The notes: generated by a model from the sequence alone, not told the origin. DNA of 51,773 nt from an uncultured Bacteroidales bacterium (GCA_902779165.1 CACZAN010000025.1:52010-103782); one strand, 5' to 3'. Counted from the first letter of the stretch, positions 19,601 to 28,627 are shown. Program-made: numbers and translations.

Positions 19601-21414
19601 ACCTCATAGATGATGCCGAAGTCCTTCCACTGGTCGGCGGTGCTGAGGCCGGCCTTCAGGCCCTGGATGACATTGAGCTTAGCAGCCGAGAGGTCCACCT
19701 CTGAAAAAACGCCTGCGCCGAGGGTGATCTCCTGAGGCTTGACACTGCGAAGGGTGACTTCTGTGAGTTTAGAGCAACCTGCAAAGGCACCAGCTCCGAT
19801 ACTCTTTATTCCAATGGGGAGATCCGCAGCTTTGAGTGCCAGACAGCTCTGGAAGGCACGGTCTCCGATAGCTGTCAGCGTTTTCGGCAGATCGGCAGTA
19901 AATAGTTTGCAGCCGTCGAAGGCTTCGTCACCAATAGTAGTGATTTCCTCTGGTAGTGCGAATGGCTTCAACGCTGTACACCCTTTAAAGGCGCGGGCAC
20001 CAATGACCTTCAGATGTTTAGGCAGTTTGATGGTAGCAAGTCTGGTGCAACCTTCAAAAGCCCCTTCGTTGAGGGTCTTCAGTCCTGTAAAGTTGTAGAG
20101 CTCAGGAAAGCTGTTGAAAGTCTGTCCCTGGAAGACATCACCAAGGTCTGTGACCTCAGCAGCCTCGCCAAAGGTGAATACTCCGTCACCGTTCTTATCG
20201 AAGTTAGTGACACATATATTCTTCAGAGTAGCATTGGAAATAGGTATCGCCTTGGTAGTAAAATTCTCCGGTTCGATACCGATGACGGCTTCAGGATATC
20301 CGCTGTAGCCACCGCTGCTGCCACCGATACCTTGGGAACCTGGATTGAGCTTCGACAACATATAGTTGCCGTCGCTGTTGCCACCCCAGCCCCAGTTGAT
20401 ATGGAAGCACTGGTTGCCGTCATAGCCGTCGCAGACAAATGCATGACCGCCGTCGTTATTACTTCCTGACAGGTAGAAGGGGCGTCCCTGCTCCAGCTCA
20501 TTGTAGAGGGTATTATCCCATGAATCGCTGCCTGGGTTATCCGTGGAGATATACTTGACATTGCTGCCATAGCCGAAGTAGTTCTTCAAAGCATCGGCAA
20601 CTTTTGAGGAATAAGCAGCCGAGCCGCCCTCGGAGCCAAGGCCATACATCATCTCGACACTCACACCGCAGTAACGCATCAGCTCAGCCACAGCTTTCTT
20701 CTGCTTGGCTGTTCCACCGCTGCTGTAATTGTCTATCATGTTATCCCAATCGATGACCGAACCGGCAGGTACACCAGGAACCTGAATGCCATTGGTCTCA
20801 TAGGCAGGCATAGCTTTCTGAGTCTCGGTCACGGACTTGGCACGCTGGAAGTAGAGAAGCTGAGCCATCGCCGTAGCCACACAACCGGTGACACAACGCT
20901 CTCCGTTTTTTTTCGGGCACTCGTCATTGTAGGGTGCGCCCTGATTCCATCGGGAGGTGACCATGGTAGCAATGGCAGCGTGCTTGGGAGCAAACATGGG
21001 GGCTCGCTTTGCTGCCGGTACGGGATTGGCTGCCAGGTCTTCGAGCTGCGAGGTTATCCATCCCAACCACCACTTCATATTGGGAGGCAGCTGGGCATAG
21101 TCGAAGTCCCCCTCCGAGGTATAGCCCAGCACAGGATAGGTGCTATCATCGGCCGATGCTATTACGAAGCCTTCGTTCTCTCCACGATTGAATACGTAAT
21201 AGAGATCCTGCTCAGACTGAGCAGCCGAGGCAGTGCGGCTGGGTGCCAGCTTGGCGCGGTTCCGAATAGGGATAAGTCGCAGGTTCTGCCGAGCACCAGG
21301 AAGGCTGCTGAGGTATTCTTTAGCGCGTTCCTGCGCTTGTTCGCGAGTAATGGTTTCGGCGTGGGCCGTGAGTGCCACAACGAGTGCCACCAGTAAGAAG
21401 AGTGTTTTTTTCAT
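16666..21414 (-). CDS. Second giant C10 cysteine protease, paralogue with the same architecture
   Basis: 1582 residues. Signal peptide MKKTLFLLVALVVALTAHA, then a prodomain (ITREQAQERAKEYL). The C10 domain has Cys178 in VTGCVATAMAQ, His324 in GGHAFVCDGYD and HINWGWGG at 338-345. EF-hand-like loops lie near 405-417 (FDKNGDGVF) and 855-866 (DTDSNGELS), with a third (DDDEDGELT) in the last third. Each is followed by BspA-type LRRs. The first two LRR blocks are followed by a domain beginning FLYNVGTGRYLSKGEA or VYNLGQRMYITAGEA. MBG-like repeats and the tail WYDLSGRPV...IYINNGKKIKVK close the protein. Prodomain removal is expected for activation, as in interpain and streptopain. Adjacent paralogues of equal length imply a tandem gene duplication, now well diverged. 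A -7 box lies 44 bp before the ATG, and a terminator separates it from the gene upstream. Confidence 0.92.
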   Translation of the reverse strand: MKKTLFLLVALVVALTAHAETITREQAQERAKEYLSSLPGARQNLRLIPIRNRAKLAPSRTASAAQSEQDLYYVFNRGENEGFVIASADDSTYPVLGYTSEGDFDYAQLPPNMKWWLGWITSQLEDLAANPVPAAKRAPMFAPKHAAIATMVTSRWNQGAPYNDECPKKNGERCVTGCVATAMAQLLYFQRAKSVTETQKAMPAYETNGIQVPGVPAGSVIDWDNMIDNYSSGGTAKQKKAVAELMRYCGVSVEMMYGLGSEGGSAAYSSKVADALKNYFGYGSNVKYISTDNPGSDSWDNTLYNELEQGRPFYLSGSNNDGGHAFVCDGYDGNQCFHINWGWGGNSDGNYMLSKLNPGSQGIGGSSGGYSGYPEAVIGIEPENFTTKAIPISNATLKNICVTNFDKNGDGVFTFGEAAEVTDLGDVFQGQTFNSFPELYNFTGLKTLNEGAFEGCTRLATIKLPKHLKVIGARAFKGCTALKPFALPEEITTIGDEAFDGCKLFTADLPKTLTAIGDRAFQSCLALKAADLPIGIKSIGAGAFAGCSKLTEVTLRSVKPQEITLGAGVFSEVDLSAAKLNVIQGLKAGLSTADQWKDFGIIYEVRDLSRGQFATLATGKQYFLYNVGTGRYLSKGEAWGTQAIVADTDNPMRFEFKKTAAMPEGVYYLYSEDTGNDGHILFRTFTDDNVGKGVKACFVDGPTSKNSTKESWWKIALVEGEDNIYTLQIPSNVQGYVATQYFGYRTDHASDAASPTFGAYSDIVYTDSPAGCQWMLVEYDAEALAIFRASNQLGNLLTIATGKRLDVSSQQAVYDNLDSSLEEIERSQRQLRRRMGFITFSSEVVRDIIMAQGFDTDSNGELSTSEAEQIESLGTIFYANTALTSMADMQYFTGLQDISGNSFKNCTNLTDIIIPNGLFRIYYYAFQNCTSLTSIEIPATCEYLGYQAFSGCSLLAEVKVHAADPSLIELDEGVFDGVNLSKATLYVPHGSVDAYKAAPVWQDFGNIVEHRTRQQAAFSELATNSDIYVYNLGQRMYITAGEAYSTQAVVDRKGFIYQLRRSSNMPEDTYYLYATFSNSKNILFRTDTDTKVGQGVKACFIDGSVSSKAYWHVAPVEGLENVYTFQVPDNQKDYVEGEYLGIQLDHQSDFTTWGYTYGLYYDVVYDGNEENCQWAFLSKAEIDSLNAFYDLTQELKRLIVKANDRNIDTTAEQNVYDNYDSTEGEIRDAISSIQAKLHYIAFSDPKAKALCTNNWDDDEDGELTYEEAAGVAEIGTVFRAATGLTTLDELRYFTGLTSIPDEAFRNSSTLYSIYLPENVKSIGKNAFTGCSALKYIAALNNQQALDPTDAGLTLRNITLFAPASLVEAYQGNEAWERSIIKEYTGTPVVTADSVARQYGRSNPKFTYDVVGAPVNGEPEFVVEAESNTPVGEYPIVVKAGGITTQGVEYKNGILTIEPALLTISAKSYSRNVGEANPEFEVNYPTFRNREKAEEVLLHEAVCECDATPDSPAGEYEIRVSGAEAQNYVFEYVSGTLTVIDPVGVRDIKGQSSRDNWYDLSGRPVRNTSRGIYINNGKKIKVK

Positions 21415-21457
21415 CTTGTTTGTAATATTTATCAGTTATTTTTTGCTCATTCGGGGG

Positions 21458-21465
21458 CAAAGATA
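21458..21465 (-). promoter_or_regulatory. -7 box (TATCTTTG) for the second C10 protease gene
   Basis: On the minus strand TATCTTTG matches TAnnTTTG, 44 bp before the start at 21414. A matching TTTG at the right distance upstream is not evident. Confidence 0.5.
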
Positions 21466-21501
21466 CGACATTTTTTCTATACGCGCGCATAAAAAACAAA
21501 A

Positions 21502-21533
21502 GAAACGCACCCTCAGCTATGAGGATGCGTCTC
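21502..21533 (-). terminator. Terminator of the repeat-rich secreted gene 21596-24055
   Basis: Hairpin with arms GACGCATCCTCA and TGAGGGTGCGTTTC (minus-strand reading, one mismatch), followed by a T-rich run (TCTTTTGTTTTTT). It separates this gene from the protease gene downstream. Confidence 0.75.
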
Positions 21534-21595
21534 TTTTAGCATTTTTTGAACTTTCAGGCGACCTTCCTTATAGGAATAATGTCGTCAGAGGGGGC

Positions 21596-24055
21596 TTATT
21601 TCACCATTTTCTTGCCATTCATGATGTACACACCACGACCAGTCTTCTCCACGCGACGACCACTGAGGTCGAAGATTACTGCCTTCGAAGCATTGGCCTT
21701 GGCTTCAGCAATACGGGTGTACACTTCTTCAGAAACGAAGGTGATGTTGAAAATATAGATCTTGTTTTCCTTCTGGAAGCCAATCTTGGTGACGATTCGG
21801 GTGTCATTGTCCCACTGGTTCAGCCACTCTTCGACGTCGAAGGCCATCTGGTTGGTCTCTGTGACATTGAAGATGATATTCACATGGGCTTCTGTGATCT
21901 TCTCTGTCATATCAAGGCAACCTTTATCAGTAATGGGAGCTTCAGAACTGGTCGCCATAGGCTCACTCATCGTGCCGTCTTCCATGAGTACGCATAGGCT
22001 GTTGATAGCTTCTAACTGCCTTGCTTCTTCCAGTTCGAGTTTCTCCACAACGTCAGAGAAATCCACGGTGGTGTAGGTGTGTAAACCAGCCTTAACAGGC
22101 AGCCACAGGGTCTGTGTTCCAACGACTTCGGCCTGTGGGATGATGTTGCTGACGAACTTGATATCGAACAAATAACTAATCATTTTCCCTGTTTCTTCGT
22201 TCACGAGGTATAGTGTAGCATTATATGTATCCCCAACCTGATTGTGGCTTGGAATCTGATAGAAAGTAAATTGATTGTCAGCATATGTAACCCCCCAAGG
22301 AGAATAATCATCAGCAGAAGTATTCCATCCTCTCGGGTAACCTTCTTTACTCATCCAGAAACCAGGATAAGGTGTACATGTATAAGAATCAGTATAGCCG
22401 CCAGTCCATTCTGAACCATCTCCAGGATTCTTTTGTCCGTAAAGGGCGGGAGTTGTCGTCTCTATAAGTTCATAATCACTGGGGTCAATGTAATATTTCA
22501 TTTCTACAGGATAGTCATTAGCTGGGACTATTTGAATCTTTACAGCACGATTGGCTAAACTTTCAAATTCAGCAGATGGTCCTTCCTTGGTTTTGATTTC
22601 CATTTTAATGTCTACCATGTAATATTTATCCCCACTCACGAGGTAAATAGTTGCAACTGCAGTGTCTCCTCCTTCAAAAGCGCTGGGATATTGACCAACG
22701 TTGAATTTCGAATAATCGCCTGCAACATCTGGCTCGACATAGATTCCACTATTATTTCCATGACCAGCAGAATAGCCATCCTTATTAAACCAAAATCCGC
22801 CCTTAGTTGCAGTTTCTGCATCACTAATATCGTCACCTTCAACAGCTGCCCATAGGGAGATGTCTGCGACATCACATTCCAACAATGATGATATAGCGTC
22901 GAGATCAAGAGAAAAACTAACAGAAGAGTAATCTGTGGTGGGATACTGGCTGAGTTTCACGGTCTCGCGACCCACTTCTGTCATCTCTGAGAAGGGTACC
23001 ATATCGCGCTCCACAATCTTCAATGTGATACTCAGTTCTACAGCCTTGTCGCCATAGATGAAGTACACCTTACACATGGCCTGGTCAATGGGATCCTGAC
23101 CATCAAGAATAATGGGTAACTCACCACCCATCTGACCAATATTATAGGTCAGCTGCTCGCTCTCGGCATTGAGGGCAAAAGCCTCAGCATAGAACTTACC
23201 TTGGGTACTGGGGACAGAAACGAACTCATCGTAGCCATCGAAGGGGTTTGCGAACCACCAACCGGGAGCATTGCTGGAAGTGGTGACATTGGTCAGAGTG
23301 TCGGTCATAAAGCCATAGGCTTCCGAGCTATCATCCTCGTTAGCCTTGGTGGTATAGGTCATCTTACCAATAGCCTCGCTGAAGAGAGCGGGTGTGGTGC
23401 CTAAGGCGGCAGCAATGCCTTTGAAATCCAACGTGTCAGTGTCACCCTTCGTGTTGGAGCGTGCCCACTGCTCCACGACAGCACTTCTGCGTTCCACGAT
23501 ATTCAGTTTGCTGCGCAGGTTGGTAGCTTCGGGCAAATCGAGCTTCAGCACTTTCAGTGTGATATCGAAAGTAGCTTCCTTCTCATTGAAGATCAGCACG
23601 AACTTGGCATGCAGCTCCTCACCGCCAGTGAGGGCATCGGGGTGCTGACCGATGGAAATGTAGAGAGCATTGTCCACTGGGCTGATGCTGAAGGTATTGT
23701 ACCATACGTCTTCGCCCACATCACCTGTCCATCCTGTGGGAGTGCCTTGGGCTGTCATCCAGAAACCGCCACGACCACCCTGGGTGTAGTTGTCGGAGCG
23801 TGTGCCTTCAGCGTCCTCCAGGAAGATGAGGTTCTCTGAGCCACCTCCGCCAAACCATTCTGTGAGGGCTGCGTTCAATGTGAGCGTGTCCGTGCCAAGG
23901 GTTTCGGCAATGGCTGTGAGCTCAAAACTTGTGTTCAAGGTAGGAGTGTAGCCCTTGGGGTAGGACTCAAACACCTTACTAAACTGTGCGTTGACCGAAA
24001 TACTGGCTGCCAAACAGCAGACCACGGCCAAAATTCGAGTAAAGAACTTTTTCAT
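21596..24055 (-). CDS. Secreted protein made of four to five DUF4859-like repeats
   Basis: 819 residues with signal peptide MKKFFTRILAVVCCLAASIS. The body consists of tandem units of about 150-170 residues. Each has an N-terminal sequence like 'LTAIAETLGTDTLTLNAAL', a central GGFWMTAQG or GGFWFNKDG or PGFWMSKEG motif, an 'IGQHPDA' or 'VGQYPSA' motif, and an ending like 'ATFDITLKV'. The pattern fits DUF4859 (recalled, not searched), which is found in secreted Bacteroidetes proteins with likely carbohydrate or protein-binding roles. The tail VIFDLSGRRVEKTGRGVYIMNGKKMVK is a clear sorting-type C terminus. No catalytic motif was seen. It lies downstream of the zinc-protease-like gene in the same direction (93-bp AT-rich gap) and ends at a terminator. 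Confidence 0.8.
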   Translation of the reverse strand: MKKFFTRILAVVCCLAASISVNAQFSKVFESYPKGYTPTLNTSFELTAIAETLGTDTLTLNAALTEWFGGGGSENLIFLEDAEGTRSDNYTQGGRGGFWMTAQGTPTGWTGDVGEDVWYNTFSISPVDNALYISIGQHPDALTGGEELHAKFVLIFNEKEATFDITLKVLKLDLPEATNLRSKLNIVERRSAVVEQWARSNTKGDTDTLDFKGIAAALGTTPALFSEAIGKMTYTTKANEDDSSEAYGFMTDTLTNVTTSSNAPGWWFANPFDGYDEFVSVPSTQGKFYAEAFALNAESEQLTYNIGQMGGELPIILDGQDPIDQAMCKVYFIYGDKAVELSITLKIVERDMVPFSEMTEVGRETVKLSQYPTTDYSSVSFSLDLDAISSLLECDVADISLWAAVEGDDISDAETATKGGFWFNKDGYSAGHGNNSGIYVEPDVAGDYSKFNVGQYPSAFEGGDTAVATIYLVSGDKYYMVDIKMEIKTKEGPSAEFESLANRAVKIQIVPANDYPVEMKYYIDPSDYELIETTTPALYGQKNPGDGSEWTGGYTDSYTCTPYPGFWMSKEGYPRGWNTSADDYSPWGVTYADNQFTFYQIPSHNQVGDTYNATLYLVNEETGKMISYLFDIKFVSNIIPQAEVVGTQTLWLPVKAGLHTYTTVDFSDVVEKLELEEARQLEAINSLCVLMEDGTMSEPMATSSEAPITDKGCLDMTEKITEAHVNIIFNVTETNQMAFDVEEWLNQWDNDTRIVTKIGFQKENKIYIFNITFVSEEVYTRIAEAKANASKAVIFDLSGRRVEKTGRGVYIMNGKKMVK

Positions 24056-24094
24056 AAGCGTTAATAAATTAAGTGGTTATGTTAATAATTCATT

Positions 24095-24147
24095 TTCAAT
24101 TTTTCAATTTTCAATGTTTCAATATTTCAACTTTTCAACCTTTCAAC
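24095..24147. repeat. Low-complexity 'tttcaa' run
   Basis: TTTTCAATTTTTCAATTTTCAATGTTTCAATATTTCAAC and similar words fill the gap between two minus-strand genes. It resembles 5686-5729. Confidence 0.55.
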
Positions 24148-24148
24148 C

Positions 24149-25804
24149 TTAATTAATGCCTGTCGGCTTGCAGCCCGTGAACTTCACCTTATAGGGCCAC
24201 TGCACATCATTAGCATCCTTCTCGTCCCAAGCGTGACGGTTGTAGGTCTTAGGCGTTCCCACCACACAGAGAGACAGTCGGATTGTTCCTGTGGGTACGG
24301 TGAAGGTGATGGTTCCCTCATCGTTTTTCTGCACCTCAGAGACCACCGTATTGGCATTCGTGGTACCATCGTTGACAATAGCCACAAAGGCATAGTGCCA
24401 GCCGCGGTCTTCTGCCTTGCCGGCAGCATTGTAGGTCGTCTGCACATCATACTTGCCACCGCCATCTTCGAGGAAGGCGTGGCCAGGGTCATTGGTGTGC
24501 AGCGGGCTACCAGGATCCAGTCCCTTGAAATCAACGCTGACTTGCTCGCCGGCCTTGAAACTATTCACCTGAATGAAATTCACACCTGTTGTCTCGGGAC
24601 AGCTGCGATAGGCCACCTGATAGTAGTTGTCGTCACCGAGATACATCGCCGTCTTGTAGTTGCGGGCGCTGTAGTTGGTATTCAGGTACTTGTGTATGTC
24701 CTCGAACTGGTAATTGGCCAGTTTGGTGGCATATTCAAAGTAGTCGTCCCAGAACACCTCCCAGTCGCCGCCACAGAACAGGCGGGTGTAGGCCTCCATC
24801 GGATCTTCAGGATACCTGCTCTCGCGCCAGAGTCGTCCGTAGGCATCGTAGCCATGTTTCTCAACCAAATGATACTGCCACCAGTAGCTGGCATAGCGCA
24901 TCCATTCGTGGTGAACATGACGGTGGTAGTTTGCCTTCCAGACATCAACATGGTAGCCGAAGGTCTCGGAAGGATAATCCTGAAAACCTTGCCATTGCGC
25001 ACATTGTTCCCAAAAACCGTTGCCGCCAGAGCCATTGGCTCCGAAACCATAGCGCCAGCCGCGATTCTTGTAGTTGCGTTCGCCGTTCTTGCGCCAGTCA
25101 CAAGCTACCTGATACTGGAAGCTATGACCAATCTCATGGGCGATAGTATGACCTACGGGCTTGCAGGTCGAAGGATTCACCCACAAGGCACCTATAACAT
25201 CGTCATAGCCGGAACCTGTAGCCAACCATTCGGTCTGGTAGAGGAGGTAGATGCTCATTTTATAAGTGTCCAGTTGGGACTGTCCTTCGCCCACGGTGGC
25301 CATCTTCAGTTTATCTACATTCGTCTCGAAGAACTGCTCGGCCTTCTTCAACAGGTCGGTCACGTCCACGCGAAGGTTAGACGGCACGCCGGTGGAGAGG
25401 GGATTGTCGCCGAACTGCTTGTCCCAGAAGACAATGAAGTGCTTCGACTCTCGGGAGTTCTTGAAACTCCACCTCGACTCAGGATTCGAGTAATTGTTGT
25501 TATAATTGTTGTCGCTTGTAGTGGGCTTCCATAGGGCACGCTCCGGCTCGCCGATATAGAAAGCGGCGCTGGAGTCGGCAGAGGTGGTCAAGCCCAGCAC
25601 ACGGCTGTACATCCAGTTCTCAGGAGTACCGTCTCTGTAAACCTGCAGGCGGTTGTTACGGAACACCACGCTGTCGGCACCATCAAGACGGATACTTTCG
25701 GCAGCCTTGTAGCGGTCACCCGAGGGTGTCCAGAAGTAATCTTGAGCGCCAGCGCTGAGCCCACAGCCCAGCAGCAGCGAGAGTGCAAAAATCTTTCTGT
25801 TCAT
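24149..25804 (-). CDS. Secreted zinc-metallopeptidase-like protein (DUF6055-like)
   Basis: 551 residues with signal peptide MNRKIFALSLLLGCGLSAGA. A central gluzincin-type motif AHEIGHSFQYQ (HEIGH at 223-227) gives two zinc-ligand His and the catalytic Glu. A downstream Glu in GFWEQCAQWQGF (about 266) is a candidate third ligand. The segment SRESKHFIVFWDKQFG before it and the motif layout recall DUF6055 proteins (family recalled, not searched). The C-terminal ~150 residues look like a beta-sandwich (FTVPTGTIRLSLCVVGTP). There is no sorting-type tail, unlike its neighbours. Its ATG overlaps the stop of the preceding small gene by 4 bp (ATGA), which implies translational coupling. Inferred role: extracellular protease or glycan-associated protein. 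Confidence 0.85.
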   Translation of the reverse strand: MNRKIFALSLLLGCGLSAGAQDYFWTPSGDRYKAAESIRLDGADSVVFRNNRLQVYRDGTPENWMYSRVLGLTTSADSSAAFYIGEPERALWKPTTSDNNYNNNYSNPESRWSFKNSRESKHFIVFWDKQFGDNPLSTGVPSNLRVDVTDLLKKAEQFFETNVDKLKMATVGEGQSQLDTYKMSIYLLYQTEWLATGSGYDDVIGALWVNPSTCKPVGHTIAHEIGHSFQYQVACDWRKNGERNYKNRGWRYGFGANGSGGNGFWEQCAQWQGFQDYPSETFGYHVDVWKANYHRHVHHEWMRYASYWWQYHLVEKHGYDAYGRLWRESRYPEDPMEAYTRLFCGGDWEVFWDDYFEYATKLANYQFEDIHKYLNTNYSARNYKTAMYLGDDNYYQVAYRSCPETTGVNFIQVNSFKAGEQVSVDFKGLDPGSPLHTNDPGHAFLEDGGGKYDVQTTYNAAGKAEDRGWHYAFVAIVNDGTTNANTVVSEVQKNDEGTITFTVPTGTIRLSLCVVGTPKTYNRHAWDEKDANDVQWPYKVKFTGCKPTGIN

Positions 25805-26166
25805 CGGATGACAACTTTTTTACGGTTAATAACATAAATACCAGGCTTCAGGTGCTGCACGGGGCGGCCGCTGAGGTCCACAATGGTACTGGACTCCGTG
25901 GTCTTGCCCGTAGCAAGGTCTTTCACTCCCACGGGTATGGCATCAGCGGGAGCCTGTTCGAAGATGCGGAACTCCGTGATGCGGATGCGATTGATGCTGT
26001 AGCCGTTGAAATACAGCTGGTTGCCATCTTCCGTCATCACCACATTCTGCTCATCGAGTCCGAAGGCCAGGCGCTGCCCGTTGGACAGCGTGATAACCAG
26101 GGAACGGGCGACCATCCCCTGCCCTATCGTCAAGGCCAACAATGTGGTTAACAATATACGTTTCAT
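25801..26166 (-). CDS. Small secreted protein with sorting-type C terminus, coupled to the metallopeptidase
   Basis: 121 residues. Signal peptide MKRILLTTLLALTIGQGMVA, then a compact beta-rich middle (VITLSNGQRLAFGLDEQNVV) and a tail IVDLSGRPVQHLKPGIYVINRKKVVIR typical of exported Bacteroidetes proteins. Such short 'signal peptide plus tail' proteins recur in Prevotella; the function is unknown. The stop codon overlaps the start of the metallopeptidase gene (25801-25804). The metallopeptidase itself lacks the tail, so the pair may act together, for example by delivery or anchoring; this is inference. It lies 37 bp after the GH127-type gene, so the three probably form one operon. Confidence 0.8.
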   Translation of the reverse strand: MKRILLTTLLALTIGQGMVARSLVITLSNGQRLAFGLDEQNVVMTEDGNQLYFNGYSINRIRITEFRIFEQAPADAIPVGVKDLATGKTTESSTIVDLSGRPVQHLKPGIYVINRKKVVIR

Positions 26167-26203
26167 ACGCGCGTAAACTTTATTTTATTTCCATTTAGTA
26201 GGT

Positions 26204-28627
26204 TTATTTTACGGACCACTCAAAGATTCCTGCCGACTTCTCGGCATTCAGCTGCACTTCCAACTTCACGGCAGTGGTCTCCACAGGATCGAAGTTTACC
26301 GTGCAGGGCACCCCCTTCAGCACGGGATAGTTGTCGGGGTGCTGCACTTCTTGCCATTGTCCGTTGGCGTCCTTGTAATAGAGTTTCCAGCTGTCGGGCA
26401 CCTTGCAGCCCTGCCAGGGTTGATCGTCATACCAATAGACGGTACTCGTCTGGACGGTAGCAGTCTGCGGGAAGGTGTAGGTCAGCCACTCCGTCGTTCC
26501 CTGCTTGGGCCACCAATGGGTGTAAGGCACGCTGCGGTCATTGGCATCGCGCGGCACCAGCCGGTCGTTCAGGCTGGAGAGAGCCGGAATGCGACTCGAT
26601 GACTCGACCTTGCTCTCTGAGGCAAGCGTAGCAGGCTTGGTAGGAGTGGTGGCGTTCAAGTCCTGAGCCAGCCACACCTGCATCTTACCGCTGCCGCGAT
26701 GACACCATGCATAATAGGGAATCAGCGTCAGCTGCACGTCCGTAGCCACCAGTCGACCCTCCTTGTCAAAGTTCAGCGTCTGGGCTGACGTCTGCAGCGT
26801 CTTCACAGGGGTATTGGCAATTGTCTTGTCGCCCAGTGCAAAGGTGGGGTCCTGATTGACAAGAGCTCCTGCGACATCAAAGTCATTGTCGGGGTGCTCA
26901 GCACAGTACACGAGCGGTCCACGCTCTACAGCCACCATTCCGCGGTCAGCTTCCACAAGCGGATTGGCTCGCACCACGCGGGCTTCCATATCGAAGTGTA
27001 ACGCCACACGGTCGCCCTTCTTCCACTTGCGCAGAATGGTGTAGTAGCCGTCAGCTGTCAGTTCGCCGGCAGGTTCGCCATTGACACTGACGCTGTATTT
27101 CAGGCGCTTGCCATCAGAATATTGATAGAGATCTGAGGGCACGACCTTACCTTGCAGCCAACCGGGAATGCGCACCTTCAGGGCGAACTCGCCGGCTGCA
27201 TTCTTATCCACAGCCACCATGATATCGCCTTGCCAGGGGTACTGTGTCTGCTGGCTCAGACTCACGGTCTTGCCTTCAACCTTCAGTTCTGCGCTGTTCG
27301 ACAGGAACAGGTTCACGTACACGTTCCGCTCCTTCACGGCATAAACGTAGCCTGGCAACGAGGGGATGAAGCGGCAAATGTTGCTGGGACAGCAGGCACA
27401 GCCGAACCAGGCCTGACGCTGGTGCTGACCCATAGAGGCCAGAGGGTTCGGATAGAAGAAGCTGCCACCATCGAGGCTCACGCCGCTTATAAGGCCATTA
27501 TACAGTGTACGCTCCAGCACATCGTAGTACTTCGACTCGCCGTGGAGCAAAAAAAGACGGTGATTCACATAGACATTCCCAATAGCGGCACACGTCTCGC
27601 AGTAGGCACTCATATTCGGCAGCTGATAGTTGCGTCCGAAGGCTTCGCCACTGCTTGTGGCACCGATGCCACCGGTAATATACAACTTCTTGCCAACAAT
27701 GTTCTCCCAGATGCGGTCAATCGCTTGAATGTAGGCTTCATCGCCCGTCAGAGCTGCCACATCGGCCATTCCGGCATACATATATGCGGCACGGACTGCA
27801 TGGCCCACGGCCTCGTCCTGATCCACTACCGGCTTGTGTGCCTGCGAGTAGTCGTGGACGATGGTTGTCTTGCCGCGATAATCCAGCAGGAACTTCGCCT
27901 CGTCAAGGTATTTCTTGTCGCCAGTGACCAGATAGAGCTTGGCCAGCGCCATCTCCGCAATCTGATGTCCGGGCACCACACATGCCTGACCCGGATTCGG
28001 ACCCACCTCGCGACAGACGCAGTCGGCATATCTGATAGCAATATCAAGGAACTTGCGGCTGCCCGTAGCCTGATAGTGAGCAATGGCGCCCTCCACCATA
28101 TGACCCAGGTTATACAGCTCGTGGCTCAGATCCTCCTCCTTGACCCAGCGTCGGTCGCCGGCCCATTCATGCGGGTGCTGCGGATTTTGCGTACGCGAAG
28201 TATAGAGGTATCCATCGGGCTCCTGTGCCGAGGCGATGACATCGATGACCGAGTCCATATACGCCTGCAGGCGCTTGTCGGGATAAGTCTGCAGCAGGTA
28301 CGATGCCCCCTCAATGGTCTTGTAGGGGTCAGTGTCATCGAAGCTGTAGCCACTGACCCTGAAGACCTTGGAGGGATCTTTCAAATGGACAGCAGCGTTC
28401 GAAAAGTTCGTGTAGCGGCCCGTCTCCTCGCATTTTGAGAAGGCAAGGGGGATAGTGACATTGCGACTGGCCTGCAGACGCTGGCCCCAGAAGGAGTCCG
28501 TCACCTTCACACTCGTGAAAGGAACCTGCGAAATAGGATAGCCTGCCTGCGACGCGGGGCGGCCTGACTGTGCTGAGACGAACACTGCGGTAAGCGCCAG
28601 CAGCACAAAGGATGAGAATCGTTTCAT
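26204..28627 (-). CDS. GH127-family glycosidase (beta-L-arabinofuranosidase-like), secreted
   Basis: 807 residues with signal peptide MKRFSSFVLLALTAVFVSAQ. The (alpha/alpha)6-barrel region (~40-440) shows the DUF1680/GH127 signatures: SFWGQRLQASRNVTIPLAF near the start, EEDLSHELYNLGHMVEGA, then YCETCAAIG (Glu344, Cys346) and GCACCPSN (Cys410, Cys412, Cys413). In the characterised enzyme HypBA1 the equivalent Glu and Cys residues bind zinc, and the Cys of ACC is the nucleophile. A beta-sandwich follows, and the last ~110 residues (WLTYTFPQTATVQ...WYDDQPWQGCKVPDSW) form a galactose-binding-like module. It would release beta-L-arabinofuranose from plant glycans or hydroxyproline-linked arabinans. 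First gene of a leftward operon with a promoter just upstream. Confidence 0.93.
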   Translation of the reverse strand: MKRFSSFVLLALTAVFVSAQSGRPASQAGYPISQVPFTSVKVTDSFWGQRLQASRNVTIPLAFSKCEETGRYTNFSNAAVHLKDPSKVFRVSGYSFDDTDPYKTIEGASYLLQTYPDKRLQAYMDSVIDVIASAQEPDGYLYTSRTQNPQHPHEWAGDRRWVKEEDLSHELYNLGHMVEGAIAHYQATGSRKFLDIAIRYADCVCREVGPNPGQACVVPGHQIAEMALAKLYLVTGDKKYLDEAKFLLDYRGKTTIVHDYSQAHKPVVDQDEAVGHAVRAAYMYAGMADVAALTGDEAYIQAIDRIWENIVGKKLYITGGIGATSSGEAFGRNYQLPNMSAYCETCAAIGNVYVNHRLFLLHGESKYYDVLERTLYNGLISGVSLDGGSFFYPNPLASMGQHQRQAWFGCACCPSNICRFIPSLPGYVYAVKERNVYVNLFLSNSAELKVEGKTVSLSQQTQYPWQGDIMVAVDKNAAGEFALKVRIPGWLQGKVVPSDLYQYSDGKRLKYSVSVNGEPAGELTADGYYTILRKWKKGDRVALHFDMEARVVRANPLVEADRGMVAVERGPLVYCAEHPDNDFDVAGALVNQDPTFALGDKTIANTPVKTLQTSAQTLNFDKEGRLVATDVQLTLIPYYAWCHRGSGKMQVWLAQDLNATTPTKPATLASESKVESSSRIPALSSLNDRLVPRDANDRSVPYTHWWPKQGTTEWLTYTFPQTATVQTSTVYWYDDQPWQGCKVPDSWKLYYKDANGQWQEVQHPDNYPVLKGVPCTVNFDPVETTAVKLEVQLNAEKSAGIFEWSVK

